From a virus: a stretch of DNA of 48,024 bases. The notes under the pieces are model-generated. The model made no database searches. It was not told the origin of the DNA and worked only from the letters and a program-made list of their open reading frames with translations. Location: the IMG/VR virus record IMGVR_UViG_3300006162_000020, positions 1-48,024 of that record; one strand, written 5' to 3'. Of this stretch, positions 42,100 to 47,889 are shown one piece after another (position 1 is the stretch's first letter; the number at the start of each line of letters is the position of its first letter). Made by a program: the position numbers and the translations under genes.

Positions 42100-42254
42100 C
42101 CTGGCCTGAGTACGTGGCTAGGCTGGCTCCGTGGGTAAGGGAGCTCTTGGACGACGCTGACGAGAAGTGGTATTACGCCAGCTACCTACCCGCGATCAGG
42201 GAGCGTCTCGAGGCCAAAGAGCGTAGGGCCAAGAGGCTTGAATCTCGTAAGTAA
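42078..42254 (+). CDS. small helical protein, 58 aa
   Basis: GTG start with AGAGGA close upstream; a TTG start at 42030 would add 16 residues and a larger overlap. The product is a compact helical protein: LTWPEYVARLAPWVRELLDD, DEKWYYASYLPAIRERLE and a Lys/Arg/Glu tail. The LTxxEYxxLxPWVxELLD pattern is protein-like and occurs in short phage proteins I cannot name. It ends just inside the promoter region of the next gene. Confidence 0.55.
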   Translation: MDKAPALTWPEYVARLAPWVRELLDDADEKWYYASYLPAIRERLEAKERRAKRLESRK

Positions 42255-42266
42255 TTGTGGTATATT
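42238..42266 (+). promoter_or_regulatory. sigma70-type promoter before the HNH gene
   Basis: -35 TTGAAT (42238-42243), 17-base spacer, -10 TATATT (42261-42266). The sequence ATTGTGGTATATTACA around the -10 closely matches the second promoter at 46083-46111, suggesting shared control of the HNH gene and the tRNA unit. Confidence 0.6.
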
Positions 42267-42331
42267 ACAATGCAGGGAGTAGAGGGGCCATATAGTACCA
42301 CCCCGAGGCCGTTAGGGCAGGGTGGGTCGAA

Positions 42332-42631
42332 GTGAAGCGCGGCCGACCAATGCGTCGGGGTAGCCGTCTCAGGCGATCTAATCCCGCGAGACAGGTCAGG
42401 CGGAAGGCCAGGTACAAGTCTTTCCTATCGTCCGGGGTATGGAAGGAATTGAGACGCCAGGCTATTAGCAGAGCCAATGGCAGGTGTGAGCGATGCGGAC
42501 TCTTGGCCAATCGCTTTGAGGTCCACCATAGGACCTATGCGCGGTTTGGCGGCAGCGAGCTCCCCGAAGATCTAGAAGCCCTCTGCCGCCAGTGCCACCG
42601 TCTACATCACGGACTAACGCGACTCAGCTAG
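42332..42631 (+). CDS. HNH endonuclease
   Basis: A 99-residue HNH protein. Zinc is held by CERC (52, 55) and CRQC (85, 88). The catalytic ββα-metal part has EVHHRTYARFGG (His65, His66) and ends with HRLHHG. The N-terminus is very basic and likely grips DNA. It could be a homing nuclease, a packaging accessory nuclease or a recombination nuclease; there is no terminase neighbour to favour packaging. GTG start; 21 codons of a frame that ends on this GTG (GTGA) precede it. The last 18 bases overlap the convergent minus gene. Confidence 0.85.
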   Translation: MKRGRPMRRGSRLRRSNPARQVRRKARYKSFLSSGVWKELRRQAISRANGRCERCGLLANRFEVHHRTYARFGGSELPEDLEALCRQCHRLHHGLTRLS

Positions 42632-42808
42632 CGCGTACTTGTTGATGCGTTCTATCTCTGCCGCTGCGTGGTTTGCTGCGTGCTCGAGGTAGGCCAGTAG
42701 GGCAAAGAGTTCGTCCTTCTGGCGTTCTGTGTCGCCCCGCCTACCTGCGTGTGCAGCCTGGATATAGGCGTCTCGAGCTTTGCCGATACAGCCCTTGATC
42801 TCGATCAC
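42614..42808 (-). CDS. small helical protein, 64 aa
   Basis: GTG start overlapping the upstream stop (GTGA). The product is an Ala/Glu-rich double helix (CIGKARDAYIQAAHAGRRGDTERQKDELFALLAYLEHAANHAAAEIERI). It could be a small anti-protein or DNA-binding accessory; unknown. It converges with the HNH gene and the two overlap by 18 bases with no terminator between. Confidence 0.6.
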   Translation of the reverse strand: MIEIKGCIGKARDAYIQAAHAGRRGDTERQKDELFALLAYLEHAANHAAAEIERINKYALAESR

Positions 42809-43143
42809 AGCCGATTCCTCACGTATTCGACCGCCTGAGCGTGACCAAGTTCGGCTTCCTCCCATGTCTTATAGCGTTCCTGGTAGGTGTCGAATTGGTT
42901 GGGTGACTTGTCCGACCGAAAGACCATGGTCTCGAAGAGGATGGGCCCAGCCCGGCCAGTGTGATCATGGTCCAGCCCCAGGAACACGGTAGAGACAAGG
43001 AACCCGCCAACCTCAGAACGATCTACCACACGGCCGCCCTTGTGTGTCTCCATCCACTTGGCCCAGTCAACCGGGTCCTCGACGGGGATGGGTGTATGGC
43101 TGTCGTCCAGCTTGTAGAATAGGGCGTGAGTGAGTGTCGGCAT
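42805..43143 (-). CDS. conserved phage protein (STVFLGLDH family)
   Basis: A 112-residue protein that contains VSTVFLGLDHDHTG and ILFETMVF, then a C-terminal YKTWEEAELGHAQAVEYV helix. This combination is a widespread phage protein of unknown function with pattern STVFLGLDH...P.LFETMVF...TWxEAxxGH. The N-terminus has PVEDPVDWAKWME. It starts 5 bases after the upstream stop. Confidence 0.8.
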   Translation of the reverse strand: MPTLTHALFYKLDDSHTPIPVEDPVDWAKWMETHKGGRVVDRSEVGGFLVSTVFLGLDHDHTGRAGPILFETMVFRSDKSPNQFDTYQERYKTWEEAELGHAQAVEYVRNRL

Positions 43144-43148
43144 TGGCT

Positions 43149-43598
43149 TTAGCTCACCGTTTGGGGGTCCATACTAACCGGCTTTAGGGCATTGCCACCA
43201 CCCAGGGACGGCTCGAGCAATGCCCGGCCGGCCGCCATGAGAAGCCCGGCCGCCTCCATATGATTGTCAGGATCAGCGGTTAGACCATTCACGCGAGTCG
43301 AAAAGCCCTTCTCGTTTGCCGTAATGAGGATGGCCAGAAACATGTCAGGCATCTTCCTAGCTTGTTCTCTTGCCATCTCGCCGAGCTCTTGCGACACGAC
43401 ATACTTGTCTTTGACGGGGTCGATATTCCGGATGCTCGAGGAAGTGATGCCCTTGCCGCCGATGAGCATTGAGGGTAGTCCTGGCTCCTTGCGCGCCCGC
43501 CGCTCACGTTTGGCAAGCCATAGGGCAGCAATCGCCGTGACTTTCACAACAGCCCAGAGAAAAGCGAACGATGCGAGGATGGCGAGTAGGCTAAACAT
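43149..43598 (-). CDS. membrane-anchored protein, 149 aa
   Basis: Starts 1 base after the HTH gene stop. Residues about 2-29 form a membrane helix (FSLLAILASFAFLWAVVKVTAIAALWL in pieces) followed by a basic KRERRARKE segment. The cytoplasmic-side part contains KDKYVVSQELGEMAREQARKMPDMFLAILITANE and a LLMAAGRALLE helix. It is unrecognised. A longer frame upstream would overlap the HTH gene entirely and is rejected. A membrane regulator or exclusion protein is possible. Confidence 0.6.
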   Translation of the reverse strand: MFSLLAILASFAFLWAVVKVTAIAALWLAKRERRARKEPGLPSMLIGGKGITSSSIRNIDPVKDKYVVSQELGEMAREQARKMPDMFLAILITANEKGFSTRVNGLTADPDNHMEAAGLLMAAGRALLEPSLGGGNALKPVSMDPQTVS

Positions 43599-43599
43599 G

Positions 43600-43848
43600 T
43601 TAGTCGGCCCTCTTTGGTGGTTGGTAGGTCTTCGTGGTGATTTCGCGGATTGCTCGCTCACGGTCAACATACGCTGTGATACTGGCTGTACTGATCTCCC
43701 ACTCTCCCCCAGTCTCACGTCGTGCCTCAAGATCGCCCTTATAGACACGATGCATGACTGAGGACCAGCCCATGCCTAGGGCCCGTGCAGCTTCCGATAC
43801 CGGCACCCAGGCATATGGGGTTGTGTCCTGCTCTGTAGGGTTTCTCAT
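43600..43848 (-). CDS. helix-turn-helix DNA-binding protein (excisionase/MerR-like)
   Basis: An 82-residue regulator: WVPVSEAARALGMGWSSVMHRVYKGDLEARRETGGEWEIS is the winged-helix pattern of excisionase-type proteins (recognition helix around 27-36, wing with Gly-Gly-Glu-Trp). A basic C-terminus follows. It could bind the divergent control regions of this phage. No integrase is visible, so a transcription role is more likely than excision. Confidence 0.75.
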   Translation of the reverse strand: MRNPTEQDTTPYAWVPVSEAARALGMGWSSVMHRVYKGDLEARRETGGEWEISTASITAYVDRERAIREITTKTYQPPKRAD

Positions 43849-43858
43849 ATGGGTAATT

Positions 43859-44065
43859 CTACTCAGTGTTGTGTGTGACGGTCAAGGGTTCCTGTAACGC
43901 TTTGATCCGTGCCTCTGCTACTCTAGCCTTGTCCAGCCAATAGCGCTCGAGACTGCCGGACTTCTCCCAGCGAGACCTAAACGCCCGTAGCTTGCACTGC
44001 TCGGCAGTCTTTCGTAGTCGGCTGATTGTTCCCTTGCGTCGGTCGTCGTCAGTCAGCTTGTACAC
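43859..44065 (-). CDS. small basic helical protein, 68 aa
   Basis: GTG start with GAGGA 5 bases upstream. Two charged helices (LTDDDRRKGTISRLRKTAEQCKLRAFRSRW and ARVAEARIKALQE) separated by SGSLERYWLDK. Longer in-frame starts lie upstream but need overlap with the next gene and lack a ribosome-binding site. Possible DNA-binding or anti-host protein; unknown. Confidence 0.55.
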   Translation of the reverse strand: MYKLTDDDRRKGTISRLRKTAEQCKLRAFRSRWEKSGSLERYWLDKARVAEARIKALQEPLTVTHNTE

Positions 44066-44105
44066 TAGATCCTCGAGGTTGGGTTTTAGACTTCGGCACG
44101 GTGTG

Positions 44106-44555
44106 TCACTTGTACACCGCGATCCCACGGTTATAGAAACTGCCGATGTCATAGCCGGGCAACATGTCGGTAGGGCGAAGGATGTAGAGGGCGGCGCCTC
44201 TAGGGTCACCCTGAACGTATGCGGTAAGCGTCGGATATTTGGCCATGATTTTGGCCAAACGCCTGCGGGCGCCCGTCTCACGGTCGGCTATCGGGTACCG
44301 TCGATACATGCCGGGCGACGCGTTCAACCAGAACGTTTTGCCGGTGTCGTCGTCGCGCTCAATACAACCCGTACCGTCGCCGCACTCTAATTCGTGCCAG
44401 CGGTGTAGGGTCATGGCAATGCGACGGAGCGCAGTGGCGTCGTCGTAGTCAATGCCCAAACGGGTCAGCATGACGACCGATTCAGGAATGGCGGTAGCGC
44501 GCGTAGATTTCGCGCGTGACTGCGTCGGCGCTCTTTTCATCGCATGATTGCTCAT
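44106..44555 (-). CDS. conserved phage protein (LHRWHELECGDG family)
   Basis: A 149-residue protein. The core contains DATALRRIAMTLHRWHELECGDG, then GTGCIERDDDTGKTFWLNA and RETGARRRLAKIMAKYP. I know this block from many phage genomes as a protein of unknown function. The C-terminus has ALYILRPTDMLPG and a NRGIAVY end. The N-terminal 25 residues are basic and disordered. GGAG lies 9 bases before the ATG. Confidence 0.75.
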   Translation of the reverse strand: MSNHAMKRAPTQSRAKSTRATAIPESVVMLTRLGIDYDDATALRRIAMTLHRWHELECGDGTGCIERDDDTGKTFWLNASPGMYRRYPIADRETGARRRLAKIMAKYPTLTAYVQGDPRGAALYILRPTDMLPGYDIGSFYNRGIAVYK

Positions 44556-44559
44556 GGCG

Positions 44560-44769
44560 CTATTTCTCCGTCTTTGAGTGTGGACGGCAGATGCTGATAC
44601 GGTACCAACCTCGGCTGAACTGCGATTCCTGGTTTACTTCGACGACGGCGTTGTGTTTCGCGCACTCGGCCTCAGCGTAAACCGTCGCGTCATGGTCATC
44701 CTTCGCTTCAATCATGTGGTCCTGTAGTGAGATTGGTCCCGACTTATAGGCTATGAGAAACTTGGCCAT
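44560..44769 (-). CDS. small protein, 69 aa
   Basis: ATG preceded by GAGGATAGGAA. A single alpha/beta domain: MAKFLIAYKSG, then DHDATVYAEAECAKHNAVVEV and WYRISICRP. It looks like a small ferredoxin-like or dsRBD-like fold, common in phage early genes; no function known. A longer frame to 44928 lacks a ribosome-binding site and overlaps another gene, so it is rejected. Confidence 0.65.
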   Translation of the reverse strand: MAKFLIAYKSGPISLQDHMIEAKDDHDATVYAEAECAKHNAVVEVNQESQFSRGWYRISICRPHSKTEK

Positions 44770-44783
44770 TTTCCTATCCTCAG

Positions 44784-44930
44784 TTAGTGGGTTTTGACGG
44801 TCGTGAACATGCCATTGAGCTCGAGCGCCCGCGCCCATTGCTCGGCGTGCCACCTTGTCGCGCAGGTGCGGCCCAATGAGGCTACGCGAATTGTTCTCGC
44901 CTTGTCCCGGTATACTCTCACTATCCACAT
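44784..44930 (-). CDS. 48-aa early small protein
   Basis: First gene of the leftward small-gene block. ATG preceded by GGAG at 9 bases. The peptide begins WIVRVYRDKARTIRV and has a helix HAEQWARALELNGMFTTV, a beta-beta-alpha layout that is protein-like. It ends 14 bases before the next gene's ATG. Unknown function. Confidence 0.6.
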   Translation of the reverse strand: MWIVRVYRDKARTIRVASLGRTCATRWHAEQWARALELNGMFTTVKTH

Positions 44931-44977
44931 GGTGTCAGTCTCCGTGCTAGTGGTTGTTTTAGTGGTGGTCTACACAC

Positions 44978-45007
44978 ACTGTGTAATGCACAGTACATGC
45001 CACTGTG
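44978..45007. promoter_or_regulatory. operator-like inverted repeats in divergent region
   Basis: ACTGTG (44978-44983) and its inverse CACAGT (44989-44994) with a 5-base gap, then a third ACTGTG at 45002-45007. They sit between the divergent small-gene block and the terminase-small-like gene, next to a -35-like TTGACT (45008) and, on the other strand, TTGCCA. Likely a binding site for a dimeric regulator such as the nearby HTH protein. Confidence 0.5.
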
Positions 45008-45104
45008 TTGACTGGCAATAGGACGACCCAACCCCTGCTAGTGTTGCGGCGCTGCCACCACAAAGTGCTGCAATTTGCCAACAATCGTGCAAATCACCGG
45101 AAAA

Positions 45105-45521
45105 ATGTCCGACGACAAGCAAAGCGAAAGGTCTAACCCCGGTAGAAACGGAAACAAGCTGAGGGTAGGCAACCCGGGCAACAAGGGTGGCACTGGTAGA
45201 CCCCGGAACGAGTTTAAGCAATTCTGCGAGGACTTGCTAAGGCAACCCAATGTCCAGTCAACGTTAGAAAGGGTACTGACTGATCCCGACTCACGGAATT
45301 ACGGCCATGCCCTCAAGTACGCCACAGCATACGGCCAAGGACTACCAACAGAACATGTCAGCATTACAAGTACAGCAAGGGTAGTCCATACTATACAGTT
45401 ACCCCCAATAGGTGCAGAGATACCAGAACAGATACCAGAGGCACAGATAGAGGCACTACCAAGCCATGGTGACGCACTAGCCATGACTGATCAGGGTCCG
45501 GATTTTACCGAGGTAGCCTAG
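45105..45521 (+). CDS. small terminase-like DNA-binding protein candidate
   Basis: A 138-residue protein. It opens with a basic Gly/Asn/Arg segment (NKLRVGNPGNKGGTGRPRNEFKQFCEDLL), the RxGNPGNxGGxGRP pattern seen at the start of many phage small terminases and related DNA-binding proteins, followed by helices (VQSTLERVLTDP, YGHALKYATAYGQG) and a Pro/Ile/Glu-rich tail. An upstream TTG would add 10 residues. Across the circular join it lies a few small genes before TerL, supporting the role. No nuclease motif is seen. Confidence 0.6.
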   Translation: MSDDKQSERSNPGRNGNKLRVGNPGNKGGTGRPRNEFKQFCEDLLRQPNVQSTLERVLTDPDSRNYGHALKYATAYGQGLPTEHVSITSTARVVHTIQLPPIGAEIPEQIPEAQIEALPSHGDALAMTDQGPDFTEVA

Positions 45522-45801
45522 ATCAGTACACACGCATATGTTACTGCTAAGCTGTTCAGTGGCAATGACTTAGCACGCATTACTGTTGGGAATGATCGTT
45601 CTCACAAGTAATGCCAGGCCCGAAGCGTACCCGAAGCTGGCGAGCTCGAGTAGGGTTTCGGCAGCCGTATCCCGGTCGTTTCCGGTATCTAAGCATAGTT
45701 CGCGACGGGGATACGTGCGCGGGTTAACTCTAATTCTAGGGGCTTACCCAGTAGGAAGTGTCAAAAAACACGGGAAAACACTTTTTAGGAGAACGGAAGA
45801 A
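45522..45801. other. structured non-coding region
   Basis: 280 bases without a convincing gene. It has inverted repeats that could fold as RNA: CCGAA...TTCGG around 45630-45665 and GTATCCC...GGGATAC around 45670-45715. AAGTGT (45756-45761) pairs with ACACTT (45778-45783), followed by TTTTT and the ribosome-binding site of the next gene; a competing GTGT/ACAC pair also exists. It may control the downstream gene. Confidence 0.4.
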
Positions 45802-46047
45802 ATGGCTGTAGACATCACGGTAACGCGGATCAGGGACGGGATGGCGGTATTGACGGGTGAGCGGGAGCTTGGTGGGCCTCCGTACTACACGACTGTGTCC
45901 TTCCACGGGATTCCGGCAGCTGACCAGGCGGCCCATTTCGCGTATCACGCCCAGGCGAGCCTTGGGATCAGTGGTACGAGGATCAACATCCTGGACGACG
46001 GGGCGACCTCACGGGTAGTGAGTTTCAAGGTCCCTGGCGGGGAGTAG
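45802..46047 (+). CDS. small protein, 81 aa
   Basis: ATG with AGGAG 10 bases upstream. A beta-alpha fold: VDITVTRIRDGMAVLTGERELGG, then YYTTVSFHGIPAADQAAHFAYHAQASLG and SFKVPGG. It is compact and well formed, not recognised. A longer open frame back to 45586 runs through the structured non-coding region and is rejected. Confidence 0.65.
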   Translation: MAVDITVTRIRDGMAVLTGERELGGPPYYTTVSFHGIPAADQAAHFAYHAQASLGISGTRINILDDGATSRVVSFKVPGGE

Positions 46048-46082
46048 GATTCCTTCGGGGTAACTGCTTGGGAATTTGGGTC

Positions 46083-46111
46083 TTGCGTGCGTGGGGATTG
46101 TGGGGTATATT
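46083..46111 (+). promoter_or_regulatory. sigma70-type promoter before the tRNA unit
   Basis: -35 TTGCGT (46083-46088), 17-base spacer, -10 TATATT (46106-46111). Flanking bases match the promoter before the HNH gene. Transcription would cross a 10-bp hairpin, the tRNA and the small genes leading toward TerL. Confidence 0.6.
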
Positions 46112-46233
46112 ACATGAGGAGTGGTATCGATCAGAGAAACCCGCTGCTCTCGGCCCTCCCCACCCGGAAGAGAGCTCCCCGGTTTGCCCCGGCGCCTTCT
46201 CTATCCCGCGACCCGGTCTAACAAAGCGGAAAC
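46112..46233 (+). ncRNA. possible leader RNA or small RNA before the tRNA
   Basis: Bases between a promoter and a strong hairpin, with no credible gene (a 35-codon frame begins within the expected transcription start). The stretch is purine/pyrimidine clustered and could fold. It may only be a 5' leader. Confidence 0.3.
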
Positions 46234-46260
46234 CGAAGGGCCCCGATAAAGGGCCCTTCG
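46234..46260 (+). terminator. 10-bp perfect hairpin before the tRNA
   Basis: CGAAGGGCCC (46234-46243) pairs perfectly with GGGCCCTTCG (46251-46260) around a 7-base loop. There is no U-run, so it could be a terminator, a stability element or a processing signal for the tRNA that starts 15 bases later. Confidence 0.6.
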
Positions 46261-46275
46261 TCACACCCCCCTCCT

Positions 46276-46348
46276 TGGCCTCTGGCCGATTTGGCAAGGC
46301 ACCTCCCTGTTAAGGAGGATCATGGTGGTTCGATCCCACCGGGGCCAG
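46276..46348 (+). tRNA. tRNA-Asn (anticodon GTT)
   Basis: A 73-base cloverleaf: acceptor TGGCCTC/GGGGCCA with one G-U pair, D stem GCC/GGC, anticodon stem CCTCC/GGAGG with loop CTGTTAA giving anticodon GTT, a 5-base variable loop, T stem GGTGG/CCACC with loop TTCGATC, and discriminator G. CCA is not encoded. It reads AAC and AAU; the virion proteins here are rich in Asn. Confidence 0.93.
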
Positions 46349-46370
46349 TTCACCATTACTAGAGATTGCC

Positions 46371-46538
46371 ATGGGCTTCTTCCAGAAGGTGCGGAAGGTA
46401 TTTGCTGTACTTCATGACCTGCCCGAACACTTGCGGGATGTGGAGCTCAGGGCGAACCTCCAGCTATACAGCATCAAGCGCCGGCTCGAGGAGCTAGAGC
46501 GGGCTATCAAACCCAACGACACCACACCGAAGCAATAA
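46371..46538 (+). CDS. 55-aa helical protein
   Basis: ATG 22 bases after the tRNA; the stop TAA overlaps the next ATG (TAATG). The peptide is one amphipathic helix (MGFFQKVRKVFAVLHDLPEH, then LQLYSIKRRLEELERAI). It resembles a small membrane-surface or coiled-coil adaptor protein. Unknown function. Confidence 0.6.
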   Translation: MGFFQKVRKVFAVLHDLPEHLRDVELRANLQLYSIKRRLEELERAIKPNDTTPKQ

Positions 46539-47032
46539 TGGCCAACCTTACACTCAAGCCCAACACCGAGTCTCGGCTCAAGACGACCGCGACTACCTTT
46601 CCGGGCACTACCCCGAACGGGGAGAACAAGACCCCGGGTACCGGTGGGGTCGAGACGGCCTCCAAGGGATCGCTGGGCAAGGCGATCGGTGGGGCCCTTG
46701 GTTACCGGAACGGCAAGCAGAACGAGTCATGGCCAATGCCCAAGCCTGGTGTCCACGACATGACCTCTCACACAAAGGGTGTAACGAGTGCCCATGCCCA
46801 TTCCGCGTTCGCTCCTAGCAAGAGGTTTGGCAAGTACTCGGGGTCGGACGGCCCTACAGCGCCTCGCGGCGGCGTTCCAAGACACAAGGGAGGGCTGGTC
46901 GGAGCCCCCGGAGTCGGGGGCATCAAGGGAGCCGACGGATCAAAAGCGCTTAGTTCCATCGGACGGTCAGTTCCCGGGATTCCTCCCAAGACCGGAACCG
47001 CACTTCCCAAGGGATTTTACCCATTCAAGTAG
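46538..47032 (+). CDS. disordered Gly/Lys/Thr-rich protein, 164 aa
   Basis: A low-complexity 164-residue protein rich in Gly, Lys, Pro, Ser and Thr (GENKTPGTGGVETASKGSLG, GGVPRHKGGLVGAPGVGG) with a hydrophobic-poor sequence and a short aromatic end (GFYPFK). Basic overall. It is probably disordered in solution and may bind DNA or serve as a minor virion component. ATG is fixed by the TAATG junction. Confidence 0.6.
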   Translation: MANLTLKPNTESRLKTTATTFPGTTPNGENKTPGTGGVETASKGSLGKAIGGALGYRNGKQNESWPMPKPGVHDMTSHTKGVTSAHAHSAFAPSKRFGKYSGSDGPTAPRGGVPRHKGGLVGAPGVGGIKGADGSKALSSIGRSVPGIPPKTGTALPKGFYPFK

Positions 47033-47064
47033 TTCGGACAACCAACAGACAGAGACAGACGACA

Positions 47065-47331
47065 ATGGCTAAGAAAGGCGGACGGGACGTGGTTCCTCAT
47101 CAGGGCGGGAAGGATAGCGGCTCCAAGCGGGCACCCGATCTTTCCGAGTTCAAGGGTTCCAAGGGTTACGGCGACAACAACGACGAGTTGGGCGGCGATA
47201 ACGCGGCCTGCCTCCCCCAGGAGCATGAGCTCCCAGAGCTCCACCAGAACTACCACATGGGCCATCACATCGACGGCCACCACGGCGGATCAGCCTTCCC
47301 GGGTCACTTCTCGTCCGGCGAAGAGGACTAG
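47065..47331 (+). CDS. His/Gly-rich small protein, 88 aa
   Basis: Basic N-terminus (AKKGGRDVVPHQGGKDSGSKRAPD), then an acidic centre and the His-rich QNYHMGHHIDGHHGG segment, ending with SGEED. The eight or so clustered His could bind metal. Disordered elsewhere; no hydrophobic core visible. Same block as other low-complexity proteins before TerL. Confidence 0.55.
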   Translation: MAKKGGRDVVPHQGGKDSGSKRAPDLSEFKGSKGYGDNNDELGGDNAACLPQEHELPELHQNYHMGHHIDGHHGGSAFPGHFSSGEED

Positions 47332-47340
47332 GGAATCCCG

Positions 47341-47685
47341 ATGCCCCACGGTAGCCCCCCAGACTACAAGAACCCGAGCCTCACCAAGGACCGCACCTTT
47401 GTAACGAAGGGCGAGCTTCGGGTGCAGCTACAGAAGCACGCCGAGATCCAGACCCGGCTACTCAAGGACTCACTCTCGGAAATGGTCCAGATGCTCCTAA
47501 TGACAGGCGTCTTGACGGAAGCGATGCTCGAGCGGGCGGTTACGACCGCCCAAGCCGCAGCCGAGGCGCAGGCCGAGACGAGGGCCGAGGCGATCGGCAC
47601 CCAGTCTCACGCGATTCAGGTCGATATGGCCCGGCACGACGATGCAGTCAAGGCCGCCAAGCCCAAGATCGAGATAGTTCACTAG
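47341..47685 (+). CDS. helical coiled-coil protein, 114 aa
   Basis: A mainly helical protein: VTKGELRVQLQKHAEIQTRLLKDSL in pieces, then MVQMLLMTGVLTEAMLERAVTTAQAAAEAQAETRAEA (residues about 45-90). The Ala/Gln/Glu-rich helix with MLERAVTTAQ could form a coiled-coil oligomer. Starts 9 bases after the previous stop. Unknown; a small terminase-like oligomer is a possible alternative. Confidence 0.6.
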   Translation: MPHGSPPDYKNPSLTKDRTFVTKGELRVQLQKHAEIQTRLLKDSLSEMVQMLLMTGVLTEAMLERAVTTAQAAAEAQAETRAEAIGTQSHAIQVDMARHDDAVKAAKPKIEIVH

Positions 47686-47688
47686 GAA

Positions 47689-47889
47689 ATGAAGGGGTTG
47701 ACGCTTGAGCCTGTGGGGTCGCCTGCTTGGTATCCGGACCCTTACGAGGTTCCGTGGGGCTTTAAGCAGAGCGATGTTAATCTTCCTCCTCAGAGCGTCA
47801 CATCCAAAGACCCCCAAGAAGCACCTCGGCGCAGTTATCCTAAACATGCGAAGAAGAAAGGTCAGCGCCGGAAGCGAACGCGGGGATAA
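47689..47889 (+). CDS. small Pro/basic protein, 66 aa
   Basis: Starts 3 bases after the preceding stop. The first half has an aromatic/Pro pattern (EPVGSPAWYPDPYEVPWGF), the second half is strongly basic (KHAKKKGQRRKRTRG). Probably nucleic-acid binding or disordered. The end overlaps the next frame by 44 bases in a different frame. Confidence 0.5.
   Translation: MKGLTLEPVGSPAWYPDPYEVPWGFKQSDVNLPPQSVTSKDPQEAPRRSYPKHAKKKGQRRKRTRG

Noticed and set aside
42270-42335. 21-codon leader frame overlapping the HNH start (GTGA)
   Set aside because: No ribosome-binding site, and its ATG is too close to the -10 to be translated normally from that promoter.
38667-42631. Phage DNA polymerase or single-subunit RNA polymerase
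   Set aside because: No polymerase motifs were seen in any frame of the replication region.
46025-46297. 90-codon minus-strand frame
   Set aside because: Overlaps the tRNA and hairpin on the other strand, with no ribosome-binding site.
46068-46313. 81-codon plus-strand frame
   Set aside because: Runs through the promoter, hairpin and tRNA; no coding signal.
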